DNA from: Paenibacillus cellulositrophicus
GTDB lineage: Bacteria > Bacillota > Bacilli > Paenibacillales > Paenibacillaceae
Direction: 5' to 3'
Length of the DNA: 64,000 nucleotides
NCBI RefSeq assembly: GCF_009363095.1
Contig: NZ_CP045295.1
Location: 5,795,001 to 5,859,000 of the forward strand
Shown here: in pieces, positions 53,032 to 63,126 of the stretch
Numbering within the stretch: position 1 is the stretch's first letter
Layout: each line of letters opens with the position of its first letter
Position numbers and translations under genes: made by a program
Notes under the pieces: generated by a model
Told to the model about the DNA's origin: nothing
What the model saw: the letters and a program-made list of their open reading frames with translations, nothing else
Databases searched by the model: none

Positions 53032-56000
53032 TTGCTTTGGCGATGGAGACAGGCTGGATTGTTATTCCTTTGTTTATGCATCGGGCTTCCATCCATTTAT
53101 TCATTTCCGCCTGTACAAGCATTCGCTTCTTCAGCGGCTGCGCCTTACGATATTCAAGACATAGCGGCTGGCGGTTATCACTCCCTCATGCTGACAGCTG
53201 ACGGTACCGTTTGGGGTTGGGGGAGCAACGAGGCTGGCGAAGTAGGCAACGGGACGAGCGGGAATAACGTCCAGCGTCCAGTGCAAGTGCTGCAAACGGA
53301 CGGAACGGTCCTGACGGGCGTAACCGGCATAACAGCAGGTACCTGGCATTCAGCCGCCCTAAAGTCGGATGGAACTGTCTGGACATGGGGATTCAATAGG
53401 TATGGACAGCTTGGCGACGGAACCATGACGGACCAATCCCGAGCCGTTCAAGTATTAACTTCCGCTGGGGTGCCCCTCACCGACGTAAAAAGAGTTCAAG
53501 CGGCTGGCCAAGAAACGTTTGTGATTAAAAATGACGGTACTCTGTGGGGCTTTGGGATCTCGGGCACATTGGCGGGTACCGACAATTCTAGCAATCGGGC
53601 AGTCCAAATCAAAGCTTCGGCCAATGCGTATTTAACCGGTGTTAAGGATGTGGCCGGAAGTGAATATCACGTAGTGGCCCTTAAAGAAGACGGGACGGTC
53701 TGGGCTTGGGGGTACGGCGGCTATGGAGCCCTGGGAAACGGATCAACCAAAGATGCCGAATACCCGGTGCAAGTAAAAATGAGCAGCGGAGACCTCCTTA
53801 CAGATGTCGTCGATGTTGCCTCGAATGATATTGCCTCGTTTGCATTAAAGAGTGACGGGACGGTCTGGAGCTGGGGGAACAATTTGTACGGTAACCTCGG
53901 AAATGGAGGCGGAAACACAACGACCGCCGTCCAGGTACTCGACTCAACAGGCGCACCGCTTACGGATGTCGTTGGGGTTGCAGGCGGTATCCAAATCAAC
54001 GTAGCCATGAAGAGCGACGGTACGTTATGGTGGTGGGGTCTTCAAAATTCGGGATATCCCAAAGCGACCAAGGTGAACCTAGCCGGCGTTACCAGCTTCT
54101 CGGCCGGAGCCAATTTTGGCGTCGGGCTGCTGAGTGACGGCACGATATGGAGCTGGGGGTGGAACACCGACGACCAGTTTGGAGTGGATACCAACAAGCT
54201 CACTTATTCCACAAACCCGATCAGGACCTATCCCGCAGGCGCAAATTTTGCAGCGAATCCTGGATCGGTTCAGGCAGACGGGATTAGCAAGTCAGCTATT
54301 ACAGTTACGCTGAAGGATGGGATTAACGAGCCGCTTACAGCTGGGGAGGGGCAGCTAGAACTAATGTCTACGCTCGGTCGTCTTAGCGAAGTGACAGATA
54401 ATGGAAACGGGACCTACAGCGCCGAATTGATGCCGGGCTCTGCAGCAGGTACGGCGAAAATTACGGGGACGATCAACGGCTATCCGTTGTCCGGGCAGGG
54501 ATCGGTGGTAATCACACCGTTAGCGGCATCGACCGAGGCATCCACCCTTACTGTAGATCCCCTATCCTTGACCGCGGATGGGACGAGTAAAGCCACGGTT
54601 ACCGTACAATTAAAAGATGCGAACGGGAACAGCCTGACGGCCAGCGGCGGATCAGTAACGCTCAGTACGACGGCAGGGACATTGGGTCCGGTCAGCGACA
54701 AGGGGGATGGCACCTATACAGCCATTGTGACTTCGCCGACCACTGTGGGAACGGGTGTCGTCAGCGCGAAGTTGAACGGACAGGCTCTAAGCCAAACGGC
54801 AAATGTAAAGTTCATTCCCGGAGCGGCATCGGCTTCCCAATCCGTTCTGTCGGCGAGCCCAACGACGCTTACGGCGAATGGCAGCAGCAAGTCGACCATC
54901 ACTGTTCAACTGAAGGATGCGAACGGCAACAACTTGACCGCCAGCGGTGGAACAGTGACGCTCAGCACAACGGCGGGAACGCTGGGTGCGGTAACGGACC
55001 GCAGAGATGGCAGCTATACGGCCCAGCTTACGGCACCGACAACTGCCGGTACGGCCACGGTCAGAGGGAAAGTATCGGGAACATCCATGAGCCAGACGGC
55101 CACCGTCGGCTTTGTCCCCGGCCCGGCATCTGCCGCCAAGTCCACGGTAACTGCGGCTCTATCGTCGATCACGGCAGACGGGAGGAGCAGCACAACCATC
55201 GCTGTTCAATTAAAAGATGCGAACGGCAATAACTTGACGGTCAGCGGTGGACTGGTGACGCTGAGCACAACGGCGGGGACGCTGGGAGCGGTAACGGATC
55301 ACGGCGACGGGAGCTATACAGCCGAGCTCACGGCGCCAACCGCTGCCGGAAAGGCTACGATCAGCGGCAAGCTGTCGGGAACAAGCTTGTCGCAGACTGC
55401 TGCCGTAACTTTTGTCCCCGGGGCGTCTTCTGCGGCCAAGTCAACGCTGACGGTAAGTCCGGGTACCCTTACTGCCGATGGGACCAGTAAAGCGACCGTT
55501 ACCGTCTACCTTAAGGACGCCTACGGAAACAGCCTGACGACCAGCGGCGGAGCCGTGACGCTGGGCACGACGGCCGGCAAGTTAGGTCCCGTGACCGATC
55601 ACGGAGACGGCAGTTATACAGCCGAGCTCACGGCGCCAACAGCCGCCGGACCGGCCGTCGTCAGTGGGAAGCTGTCAGGCACGGCCCTGGCGCAGACCGC
55701 TGCTGTGACTTTTGTTCCAGGTGCGGCATCCGCCGCCAAATCGGCCTTGAGCGCAAGCGAGAGCGCAATCACGGCGGACGGGAGCAGCCGCACGAAGGTT
55801 ACCGTGCAGCTTAAAGATGCCTACGGGAACCAGCTTACGGCCAGCGGCGGCCCCGTGACATTAAGCACCACGGCCGGGGCATTGGGAGCAGTGACGGATC
55901 ATGGAAACGGCAGTTATACGGCTGTGCTTACAGCACCGACGGCCGCCGGAACGGCGGTGATCAGCGGCAAGCTGTCGGGAACAAGCATGGCACAGACAGC

Positions 56001-59000
56001 GACTGTCCATTTTGTTCCGGGTGGGGCATCTGCCGCTGCATCGGCTATTTCCGCACGCGAGGGTTCAATCACCGCGGACGGCAGCAGCCAGACGTTGATT
56101 ACCGTCCAGCTGAAAGACGCCTACGGGAACGACCTGACGGCCAGCAGCGGCCCCGTGACGATCAGCACAACAGACGGGACGCTGGGCACCGTAACGGATC
56201 ATGGTGACGGCAGCTATTCGGCCGTGCTTACGGCATCGACAGCCGCTGGACCGGCGGTAATCAGCGGGAAGCTGTCGGGAACAAGCCTGACGCAGACAAC
56301 GACCGTCCATTTTGTTCCGGGTGCGGCATCCGCCGCTGTATCGGCCATTTCCGCACGCGAGAATTCGATCACGGCTGACGGCAGCAGCCAGACGTTGATC
56401 ACGGTGCAGCTGAAGGATGCCTACGGGAATAACTTGACGACGAGCGGCGGAGACGTAATGCTCAGCACGACAGGCGGGACGCTGGGCACCGTGAAGGATC
56501 ACGAAGACGGCAGCTACACAGCAGCATTTACGGCACCGCTCGGAACCGGCAAGGCAGTGATCACCGGGAAGCTTGATGGGGTTGATCTGGAAGGGAAGAC
56601 AACGGTCGATTTCGTACCGGGAGCAGCTTCACCGGAGACGTCCTTATTGACGGTCAGTCCGAATGTGATCACCGCTGATGGACAGAGCACTTCCACCATC
56701 ACCGTTCAGCTTAAAGATGCCTATGGGAACAATTTGACCTCAAGCGGGGGAGACCTCGTACTTATGGCCGACTCAGGTTCCATTAGCGAAGTAACCGATT
56801 ATGGGAGCGGAACGTATTCCGCCGTCCTGACTTCGTCGAAAGCGGCGGGAACGGCCACCGTCACCGGCGTATTAAACGGTGTTGAATTAACGCAGACAGC
56901 CACGGTCATCTTCTCGCCGGGGGACCCTTCGGTGGCAGTCTCAACAATCTCTGTTGACAAGGACAGCGTAACGGCAGACGGAATCAGTTCGGCTGCGGTC
57001 AGCGTCCGGCTGAAAGACGAGAACGGAAATGACGTTTATTCGGATGACGGCAGTCAGGTGCAGATCTTATCGTCGCTTGGCTCGATCACGGACACAGCGG
57101 TTCTTCCGGACGGAAGCTATGAAGCTGCGGTCACGTCGACAACGGCCGGAACAGCTGTTTTGACTGCTACGCTGAACGGAATTCCGCTTGAGGGAAAAGC
57201 TGAGGTTGAATTTACGGCTGGACCCTATGTATTGGAAAATTCCGTCATCACAGCCGGCACGACGGAGCTTCCGGCGAATGGACTCGGTCTCTCGGTAATC
57301 ACGATCGAAATCAAAGACGCTTTCGGTAACCTGACAGATCAGCATCCGGAGATTCATGGTGACACAACGCTTGGCAACCTTTCTGACTTTACCTATAAGA
57401 GCCAGGGGGTCTACACCGCGCTGATCAGCTCTTTCCAATCTGGTACAGCGGTGATCCGCGGATTTATTGGCGAGGAAGAGCTGACGCCGGAGATCCGTAT
57501 CGACTTCGGCGACGGCATGTTTATCGTTCCTTCAGACTATTCCATTGAAGTGGGGGGAAAGGCACCTACGGTGGTGCAAACGGTAGATGGATCATCGACG
57601 GTCGATTGGACCTCAGAAGTCCAGTGGCATTACGATCCGGAAATGATCAAAGTGGATCAGGAGGATGACAACTGGTATATTTACGGCTTGAAGCCTGGAA
57701 CGAGCGTAGTTTCGGCCGTATATGGCGAAGGAGCCGAGGCCCTGTCGGCGACAGCTTCCGTCACGGTGTATGCCGTTCAGAGCGGATTGACATTGGATTC
57801 TCCTTCCTACGATTTACGGATGCGCGGACAAATACGGATTCAGGCCATCGCCAGTTATTCGGATCAAACGGAGAAAGATGTGACCGGATTGGCGGACTAC
57901 CATATCGATGATCCGAACATAGCCAAGGTAGACTCCGATGGACTGGTTACGGGGCTGACAGCCGGGCAAACCGTCATTACGGCAACGTACGGAGGACAGG
58001 CGGCGACTGCACTGATCAGGGTCACCGAGCCGGTAATTGCCGGAGGAGGCAGCAGTGGTTCGTCGTCTAACGCTGGCGGTAAACCGCCCGAAACGCCGGC
58101 TCTTCAGGCGCTCTCCCTCCAAATCGAGTACGATCAAATGAAAGGGACGATCTTGCTTCACGAGGAAGAGGTCAAGCAAGGGCGCATCCATGTGCGTACC
58201 GAGGAAGGAGATCAGAGCTGGGGGCTCCGTCTTTCCGGACCACTCATCCATCGGCTTTTATCCATCAACCCGGATCTGAAGATCGAGTGGGCGACACCGG
58301 GTGGCAGCGTTGTATTGCCGCTAGAGGAGATCAAGATGGCGGATTCGGGTAATCCATCGGAAGGTACGAGCGAAGGGTTGTTGTTTACGATGAAACGCCC
58401 GGACGCCGGGTTGAAATCACAAATCCAAGACGCCGCAAAGCGCGCGCATGCCGAAATGATAACCGAACCGTTCCAGTTTAATGTCTCGGCGGTTCAGGAT
58501 GGCGCAGGAATAGCACACGCGGTCAATATAGATAAACTGACTTTTTTGCTTGATGACAGCGCTGGCGGTAAACTTCAGCCTGATCATGCATCTGCTGCCG
58601 TTTTACAGCCGACCGGGCAAACCTTCCGTTTCGTTTCGGCTCTGTTTGGAAAGGACGCAGCCGGTTCACAGACAGCTACCGTTCTTCATAAAGGCTTCGA
58701 AGCGGATGTGATTGTTCTGCTTCAACGAAACGCATCCTTTGCGGATCTTCAGAACCATTGGTCGCAGGGGGATGTCCTGCTGCTTGCCAACAAATGGCTG
58801 CTTCAAGGGAAAACGGCATCCAGCTTCGCTCCCGGTGACACCGTTACCCGGGCGGAATTTGCTGTGCTGCTGGCCCGGGCGCTTCAGCTCCCCGAACAGG
58901 CAGGAACAAGTATCTTCGACGATGTTGACGATAAGGACTGGTATGCGGCGGAAGTACAGTCGGCCACGAAGGCAGGAATCATCCAGGGGGCAGGTGACGG

Positions 59001-59298
59001 CGGATTTCATCCGGAACGCGCGGTAACCCGGCAGGAAATGGCGCTGATGATCAGTAAATCCATGACGTACTCAGGCAAAGCGGATACTCAAGGCAGCGCT
59101 GAACAAGTGAGTCTCGAGGGTTTCTCCGATCAAGAAGAGATCGCCAGCTGGGCCCATGATGCGATGATTAAGATCGTTCAGGCGGGAATTATGCAAGGTG
59201 ACCAGCATGGCGCACTGCGTCCGGACGAGACCTGCACTCGTGCCGAAATGGCGGTCATGATCGTCCGGATGCTGAAGGAAATCCAATTTATCAATTAG
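53032..59298 (+). CDS. giant SLH-anchored surface protein with RCC1 and Ig-like repeats
   Basis: Protein of 2088 residues from TTG 53032, with AGGAG 9 bases upstream (an in-frame TTG at 53023 sits directly on that site). Residues 1-30 are a signal peptide (QAGLLFLCLCIGLPSIYS, then PPVQAFAS). About 38-400 are RCC1-type repeats of 50-55 residues (GGYHSLMLTADGTVWGWGSN, and five or more like it). About 405-1490 are eleven invasin/Big_1-like Ig domains, each with TADGxSxTxxTVQLKDAYGN and DGSYTAxLTAP. About 1490-1580 is a further beta domain and about 1580-1665 a Big_2 domain (YHIDDPNIAKVDSDGLVTGLTAGQTVITATYG). A Gly/Ser linker, a domain of unknown type, and three SLH domains from about 1900 to the end follow (SFADLQNHWSQGDVLLLANKWLLQGKT, TVTRAEFAVLLARAL). 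SLH domains bind pyruvylated wall polysaccharide. It probably acts outside the cell in attachment or as a surface layer component. Confidence 0.93.
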   Translation: MLWRWRQAGLLFLCLCIGLPSIYSFPPVQAFASSAAAPYDIQDIAAGGYHSLMLTADGTVWGWGSNEAGEVGNGTSGNNVQRPVQVLQTDGTVLTGVTGITAGTWHSAALKSDGTVWTWGFNRYGQLGDGTMTDQSRAVQVLTSAGVPLTDVKRVQAAGQETFVIKNDGTLWGFGISGTLAGTDNSSNRAVQIKASANAYLTGVKDVAGSEYHVVALKEDGTVWAWGYGGYGALGNGSTKDAEYPVQVKMSSGDLLTDVVDVASNDIASFALKSDGTVWSWGNNLYGNLGNGGGNTTTAVQVLDSTGAPLTDVVGVAGGIQINVAMKSDGTLWWWGLQNSGYPKATKVNLAGVTSFSAGANFGVGLLSDGTIWSWGWNTDDQFGVDTNKLTYSTNPIRTYPAGANFAANPGSVQADGISKSAITVTLKDGINEPLTAGEGQLELMSTLGRLSEVTDNGNGTYSAELMPGSAAGTAKITGTINGYPLSGQGSVVITPLAASTEASTLTVDPLSLTADGTSKATVTVQLKDANGNSLTASGGSVTLSTTAGTLGPVSDKGDGTYTAIVTSPTTVGTGVVSAKLNGQALSQTANVKFIPGAASASQSVLSASPTTLTANGSSKSTITVQLKDANGNNLTASGGTVTLSTTAGTLGAVTDRRDGSYTAQLTAPTTAGTATVRGKVSGTSMSQTATVGFVPGPASAAKSTVTAALSSITADGRSSTTIAVQLKDANGNNLTVSGGLVTLSTTAGTLGAVTDHGDGSYTAELTAPTAAGKATISGKLSGTSLSQTAAVTFVPGASSAAKSTLTVSPGTLTADGTSKATVTVYLKDAYGNSLTTSGGAVTLGTTAGKLGPVTDHGDGSYTAELTAPTAAGPAVVSGKLSGTALAQTAAVTFVPGAASAAKSALSASESAITADGSSRTKVTVQLKDAYGNQLTASGGPVTLSTTAGALGAVTDHGNGSYTAVLTAPTAAGTAVISGKLSGTSMAQTATVHFVPGGASAAASAISAREGSITADGSSQTLITVQLKDAYGNDLTASSGPVTISTTDGTLGTVTDHGDGSYSAVLTASTAAGPAVISGKLSGTSLTQTTTVHFVPGAASAAVSAISARENSITADGSSQTLITVQLKDAYGNNLTTSGGDVMLSTTGGTLGTVKDHEDGSYTAAFTAPLGTGKAVITGKLDGVDLEGKTTVDFVPGAASPETSLLTVSPNVITADGQSTSTITVQLKDAYGNNLTSSGGDLVLMADSGSISEVTDYGSGTYSAVLTSSKAAGTATVTGVLNGVELTQTATVIFSPGDPSVAVSTISVDKDSVTADGISSAAVSVRLKDENGNDVYSDDGSQVQILSSLGSITDTAVLPDGSYEAAVTSTTAGTAVLTATLNGIPLEGKAEVEFTAGPYVLENSVITAGTTELPANGLGLSVITIEIKDAFGNLTDQHPEIHGDTTLGNLSDFTYKSQGVYTALISSFQSGTAVIRGFIGEEELTPEIRIDFGDGMFIVPSDYSIEVGGKAPTVVQTVDGSSTVDWTSEVQWHYDPEMIKVDQEDDNWYIYGLKPGTSVVSAVYGEGAEALSATASVTVYAVQSGLTLDSPSYDLRMRGQIRIQAIASYSDQTEKDVTGLADYHIDDPNIAKVDSDGLVTGLTAGQTVITATYGGQAATALIRVTEPVIAGGGSSGSSSNAGGKPPETPALQALSLQIEYDQMKGTILLHEEEVKQGRIHVRTEEGDQSWGLRLSGPLIHRLLSINPDLKIEWATPGGSVVLPLEEIKMADSGNPSEGTSEGLLFTMKRPDAGLKSQIQDAAKRAHAEMITEPFQFNVSAVQDGAGIAHAVNIDKLTFLLDDSAGGKLQPDHASAAVLQPTGQTFRFVSALFGKDAAGSQTATVLHKGFEADVIVLLQRNASFADLQNHWSQGDVLLLANKWLLQGKTASSFAPGDTVTRAEFAVLLARALQLPEQAGTSIFDDVDDKDWYAAEVQSATKAGIIQGAGDGGFHPERAVTRQEMALMISKSMTYSGKADTQGSAEQVSLEGFSDQEEIASWAHDAMIKIVQAGIMQGDQHGALRPDETCTRAEMAVMIVRMLKEIQFIN
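54523..57222 (+). repeat. tandem 300-bp repeats encoding Ig-like domains
   Basis: From 54523 to about 56923 the unit is exactly 300 bp (100 residues): the boundary GCGGCATC or its variants recurs at 54523, 54823, 55123, 55423, 55723 and 56023 to 56923. Outer copies near 54240 and 57220 are diverged. The central units, about 55720-56620, are the most alike, consistent with recent duplication or gene conversion. Confidence 0.85.
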
Positions 59299-59432
59299 GC
59301 TGTTCACATGGGCGATTGACGTGACACTTTTCCTGCTTTGCTTTAGGATATAGCGTTTAGTCGCAGAAACATCAGTGTACACAGGATATGGATTAGAGCA
59401 GACTTTTATTGTTTGCGATATGTAAAGTCAAG

Positions 59433-59478
59433 AAAAAACAGCCATTCGCCTGTATGTAACCGGCGATTGGCTGTTTTT
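59433..59478. terminator. bidirectional terminator after the surface protein gene
   Basis: A 17-bp stem with one mismatch (59433-59450 with 59462-59478), AAAAAA and TTTTT at its ends, lies between the surface protein and the convergent AraC sensor gene. Confidence 0.85.
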
Positions 59479-59526
59479 GTGCTGGGTCAACATGCGAAAA
59501 GAGCGGAGCACCGCATCCAGGTTCCG

Positions 59527-61815
59527 CTAACCGCTTTGGCTGGTGCTCTGAAGCCAATGCCTTTTGCGGTAGGCACCCGGCGTGATGCCGGTCACCTTTT
59601 TAAAGGTCCGGTTGAAAGAGGTGATATTGAGGTACCCGACCTGCTGGCTGATTTCATTCACAGTCAGGCTGGTGCAGGCGAGCAGCTCGCGCGCCTTTTC
59701 CATCCGGATGCCCTGCATATGGTCGCTGAAATTCAAGCCGGTCTTGTCTTTGATATAGGCGGATAAATAGGTGCTCGTCAGATTGAATTTGGCCGACAGG
59801 TAATCCAGGGACAAATCCTCTGCGTACTGGGTCTGCATGACCTTCAGCAGCTTGGAGATCAGCGGCTCTTCCCGCGCATCCCACTTGGAACGCAGCAGGG
59901 AGCAGGACGCTTCGAGCAGCTGGCGGAAGACTTGTCGGTAATCGGTGACGCACTGGCAGTCCTGCAGCCCGCGGGTCCACTGCTTCAGCGACTGAATCTT
60001 CGTTGATTCCACCTGGGCAGCTTCCACGAAGTAGATCACCCGCGAGGCGATGGAATCGGCGAAGAAGCGGAATTGGCCGATGCCGGCTTCCTTGCGCAGC
60101 ATGAAGTCCAGCGCCTGGTCGATCAGCTGCAGGCAGCGGGCGTCCTGGCCCGCTTGCAGGGAAGCGGTGAATTCGCGCTCCTGAGCAGGGCTTAGGGATA
60201 CGGAAGCGGGAAGGGAGCGGCTGCCGGTAATCAGCTGGGCCTCCTCGACCAATTTGGCCTGGGCCGTCCACGACCGCAGCTCATGGTAAGCCCGGCTGAA
60301 CTCCGATACCTGGTGGATATCGCCGCTGACGGCGATGCTGACCAGAATCTGGTCCTTCTCCGCCTCCAGCATGCTGCGGATCTCTTCCAGAAAGGAATAA
60401 GTCGAGCTTGAGGATGCTCCCTTAATAATAGATATAATTTCATTTTTCTCCAGCTGGAACGTATGGGAGCCCTCGAACTGCCCGGTCGTCAGGATATGAA
60501 TATGGTCCAGCAGATGCCTGACGGCTGTATCGGCGTGAACAGGCAGATCTGCCGTATGGGACAAGCGGAACCGGATGTGATACAGCACCACGACATAGCG
60601 TTCGTCCGCCGTCAGGAAGTCCTTCCATTCGTTGATATCCGTGTTGATGTTTTTAAGGCGGCTGATATACGAATAGCTGGTCAGTACGGACCGCTGCTGT
60701 TGGAGCTTGGCCCGGATCTCTTTTTTGTCCCGCTGCAGCTCGTGGATCCTCGCCGCGATCAGATCATATTCCACCGCGCCCTTCCGGAAGGGTGCAGGGG
60801 CTGCATCAAAGGGTTTATGGTCCAGCATGGCGGACAGCATGCGCTTGACGGGCGTATGCAGCTTGCGGCTGAGGAGGATGGAAACGCCTACAGAAACGGC
60901 GAGCGTCAGCATGAAGATGACCAGGACGGTCCCTGTCACCCGGCTGAACTGCGAGGAGACATGCTTGTAGGGTACGGCCGTAATATAGGTCAGTCCTTGG
61001 TCCGACGATGTTTTGAAGTAATAGGTATCGTCAAAGAGCATCTGCTGCTGTCGCGGCTTGAATTCAGGCAGCGTATCCATGCCGATTTTCCCATGCTGAT
61101 ACAGCAGGTTTCCCTCCGGGTCCATGATTCCTACCGTCCGGTTCTGGGTGTTGCCGAAAAACGAACTGGCCGCTTTCTCAATATCGATCAATGCGATCAC
61201 CTGATATCGTCCGCCAGGCGGCTGGTAGACGTAAGGCAGCAGCTGCTTGGCATCCGGCACCGTGACATTGACGTGAAACGGCGACGCCGGCAGCAGCCGG
61301 AACGTCTGCGGATCAGACGACTCGGAGGCGGCCTGCCAAAAAGGCTGCGGGTAAGCTGAGCTGGCATACAGATGGCTGAACAGGTAGGAAGCGCTGCTGC
61401 TTCCGGATTTGCTGAGGGCAAAATCTTTTTCGTCAAAATAAATAATAACGTCTTCCAGGTAAAAGAGGGGGTTGTATACATCCCTTCTCATTTGGAGAAT
61501 CACGCTCCGGGCTTTGAGATAATCGACGTTTTGGCTCTCGGCGCTGTGAAGCTGGCTGTTAAAGCCGATCAAGTCCTCCTGGTTGTACAGATCGTACAGC
61601 AGCACCTGCAGACGCTGGAGCTGATTGGTGAAGCGGCCCGCCGCATCGTGCAGATCACTTTGGTTCGACTGGATGATTTCTTCCTGAAGCGTTCCTTTAA
61701 ACATATGGTAAATGGCCGTATAAACCCCGCCAAACAGCAGGATCAGCGCAAGAAAACTAACGAAAATCTGGACGAACAGCGAGCGCCTGCGTTCCTTGAT
61801 CCAGCTAATCATCAC
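59527..61815 (-). CDS. membrane-bound AraC-family regulator with extracytoplasmic sensor
   Basis: Protein of 762 residues (first codon 61815; the next ATG at 61812). A transmembrane segment, IFVSFLALILLFGGVYTAIY (about 16-35), begins a large external Cache-like sensor of about 260 residues. A second segment, GTVLVIFMLTLAVSVGVSIL (about 300-320), precedes a HAMP-like linker and a cytoplasmic domain. The last 100 residues are AraC, with LSLDYLSAKFNLTSTYLSAYIKDKTGLNFSDHMQGIRMEKARELLACTSLTVNEISQQVGYLNITSFNRTFKKVTGITPGAYR. Such one-protein sensors in Paenibacillus usually sit next to and control carbohydrate ABC operons, here the divergent LplB/YtcP-type permeases. The external ligand is unknown. 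Confidence 0.9.
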   Translation of the reverse strand: MMISWIKERRRSLFVQIFVSFLALILLFGGVYTAIYHMFKGTLQEEIIQSNQSDLHDAAGRFTNQLQRLQVLLYDLYNQEDLIGFNSQLHSAESQNVDYLKARSVILQMRRDVYNPLFYLEDVIIYFDEKDFALSKSGSSSASYLFSHLYASSAYPQPFWQAASESSDPQTFRLLPASPFHVNVTVPDAKQLLPYVYQPPGGRYQVIALIDIEKAASSFFGNTQNRTVGIMDPEGNLLYQHGKIGMDTLPEFKPRQQQMLFDDTYYFKTSSDQGLTYITAVPYKHVSSQFSRVTGTVLVIFMLTLAVSVGVSILLSRKLHTPVKRMLSAMLDHKPFDAAPAPFRKGAVEYDLIAARIHELQRDKKEIRAKLQQQRSVLTSYSYISRLKNINTDINEWKDFLTADERYVVVLYHIRFRLSHTADLPVHADTAVRHLLDHIHILTTGQFEGSHTFQLEKNEIISIIKGASSSSTYSFLEEIRSMLEAEKDQILVSIAVSGDIHQVSEFSRAYHELRSWTAQAKLVEEAQLITGSRSLPASVSLSPAQEREFTASLQAGQDARCLQLIDQALDFMLRKEAGIGQFRFFADSIASRVIYFVEAAQVESTKIQSLKQWTRGLQDCQCVTDYRQVFRQLLEASCSLLRSKWDAREEPLISKLLKVMQTQYAEDLSLDYLSAKFNLTSTYLSAYIKDKTGLNFSDHMQGIRMEKARELLACTSLTVNEISQQVGYLNITSFNRTFKKVTGITPGAYRKRHWLQSTSQSG

Positions 61816-62120
61816 CGCTTAAGCTCCCTTCAAACCATTTTGGCATGGATACCTATCCCATTAATGTAACGGCTCACTATTAAGTCGATTGGACGCGGAC
61901 GTTAAGAGAACGTAAAAATTGTATATGCAAATTTTATGATTTAGTTTGATTATTCATGATTTCCGGACTGCAAGTTAGAAGAGTTGAGAGATGGGTAAGC
62001 ATCTTGAAAATTGTCCATAGCGGCGCGCGGCAAAGCTGTGTCATGATGCATTCGTGTCAGATAGCGTCCAGCATGGGGCATGAATCTTGCACAGAGGATC
62101 AAGGGGGAGGGAAATTCGTT

Positions 62121-63095
62121 GTGGACAGCCAAACGGCGGTGAACAAGATGGCCGGCAAGGGCGGCAGCATGTACGAGAAAAACGGACGAGGGAGCAGCCG
62201 GGCGGCGGCATGGCTCCGGAATTGGCAGCTGTATCTGTTGATTGCCCCGGTTCTGGGTTACTTTATCGTCTTCCACTATATTCCCATGTACGGCGTGCAG
62301 ATCGCATTCAAGGATTACATCGCCTCGAAAGGCATCACGGGGAGTCCTTGGGTCGGACTCAAGCATGTCGAACGCTTTTTTGACAGCTTTTATTTTGCGC
62401 GCATTCTGCGGAACACGCTTGGCATCGGGGTGTATGAGTTGATCGCGGGTTTTCCGGTTCCGATCGTGCTGGCGCTCCTGCTGCATGAGGTGCGTTCATC
62501 CAAGTTCCGGCGATTCGTCCAGACGGTGACTTATGCCCCGCATTTTTTATCGACTGTGGTTGTGGTCGGCATGCTGATGATGTTTCTGTCTCCGGTCAGC
62601 GGACTCGTCAATGCGGTTATCGTATGGCTGGGCGGACAGCCGGTTGCTTTTCTGACCGAGCCGTCATGGTTCAAGAGCATCTATGTCTGGTCAGGCGTGT
62701 GGCAGAGCATGGGCTGGAGCTCGATCATTTATTTGGCCGCCTTGTCCGGGATTGACCCGCAGCTTCATGAAGCGGCCAAGGTGGACGGTGCCGGCAGGCT
62801 CAAACGGATGTGGCACATCAATTTGCCTGGCATCGCGCCGACGATCGTCGTCCTGCTCATTTTGAACATCGGATCGATTTTGGGTGTCGGTTTTGAAAAG
62901 GTGTTCCTGATGCAAAATTCGCTCAATATGGAAGCGTCGGACGTCATTGCCACCAACGTATACCGCAGCGGCATTTTGGGGGCGCAGTACAGCTATTCCG
63001 CCGCCGTGGGGCTGTTCAATGCCGTCGTCAATTTCGTGCTGCTCCTGACCGTAAACCGGATCGCGCGCAAAATGGGCGGAAGCAGCCTATGGTAA
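62121..63095 (+). CDS. LplB/UgpA-type sugar ABC permease
   Basis: Protein of 324 residues from GTG 62121, with AGGGGGAGGG 9 bases upstream; ATG 62169 is an alternative, and the frame is open to 61956. It has six membrane segments (YLLIAPVLGYFIVFHYIPMYGVQIAFKDY, and others) and the EAA loop PQLHEAAKVDGAGRLKRMWHINLPGI near residue 215. It belongs to the LplB/YteP group that takes oligosaccharides or unsaturated glycans from a lipoprotein partner. The 305-bp region 61816-62120 contains the A/T-rich divergent promoter and no recognised gene. Confidence 0.92.
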   Translation: MDSQTAVNKMAGKGGSMYEKNGRGSSRAAAWLRNWQLYLLIAPVLGYFIVFHYIPMYGVQIAFKDYIASKGITGSPWVGLKHVERFFDSFYFARILRNTLGIGVYELIAGFPVPIVLALLLHEVRSSKFRRFVQTVTYAPHFLSTVVVVGMLMMFLSPVSGLVNAVIVWLGGQPVAFLTEPSWFKSIYVWSGVWQSMGWSSIIYLAALSGIDPQLHEAAKVDGAGRLKRMWHINLPGIAPTIVVLLILNIGSILGVGFEKVFLMQNSLNMEASDVIATNVYRSGILGAQYSYSAAVGLFNAVVNFVLLLTVNRIARKMGGSSLW

Positions 63096-63126
63096 TCTTG
63101 ACTAGACAACGGAAGGAGGGTCATCC

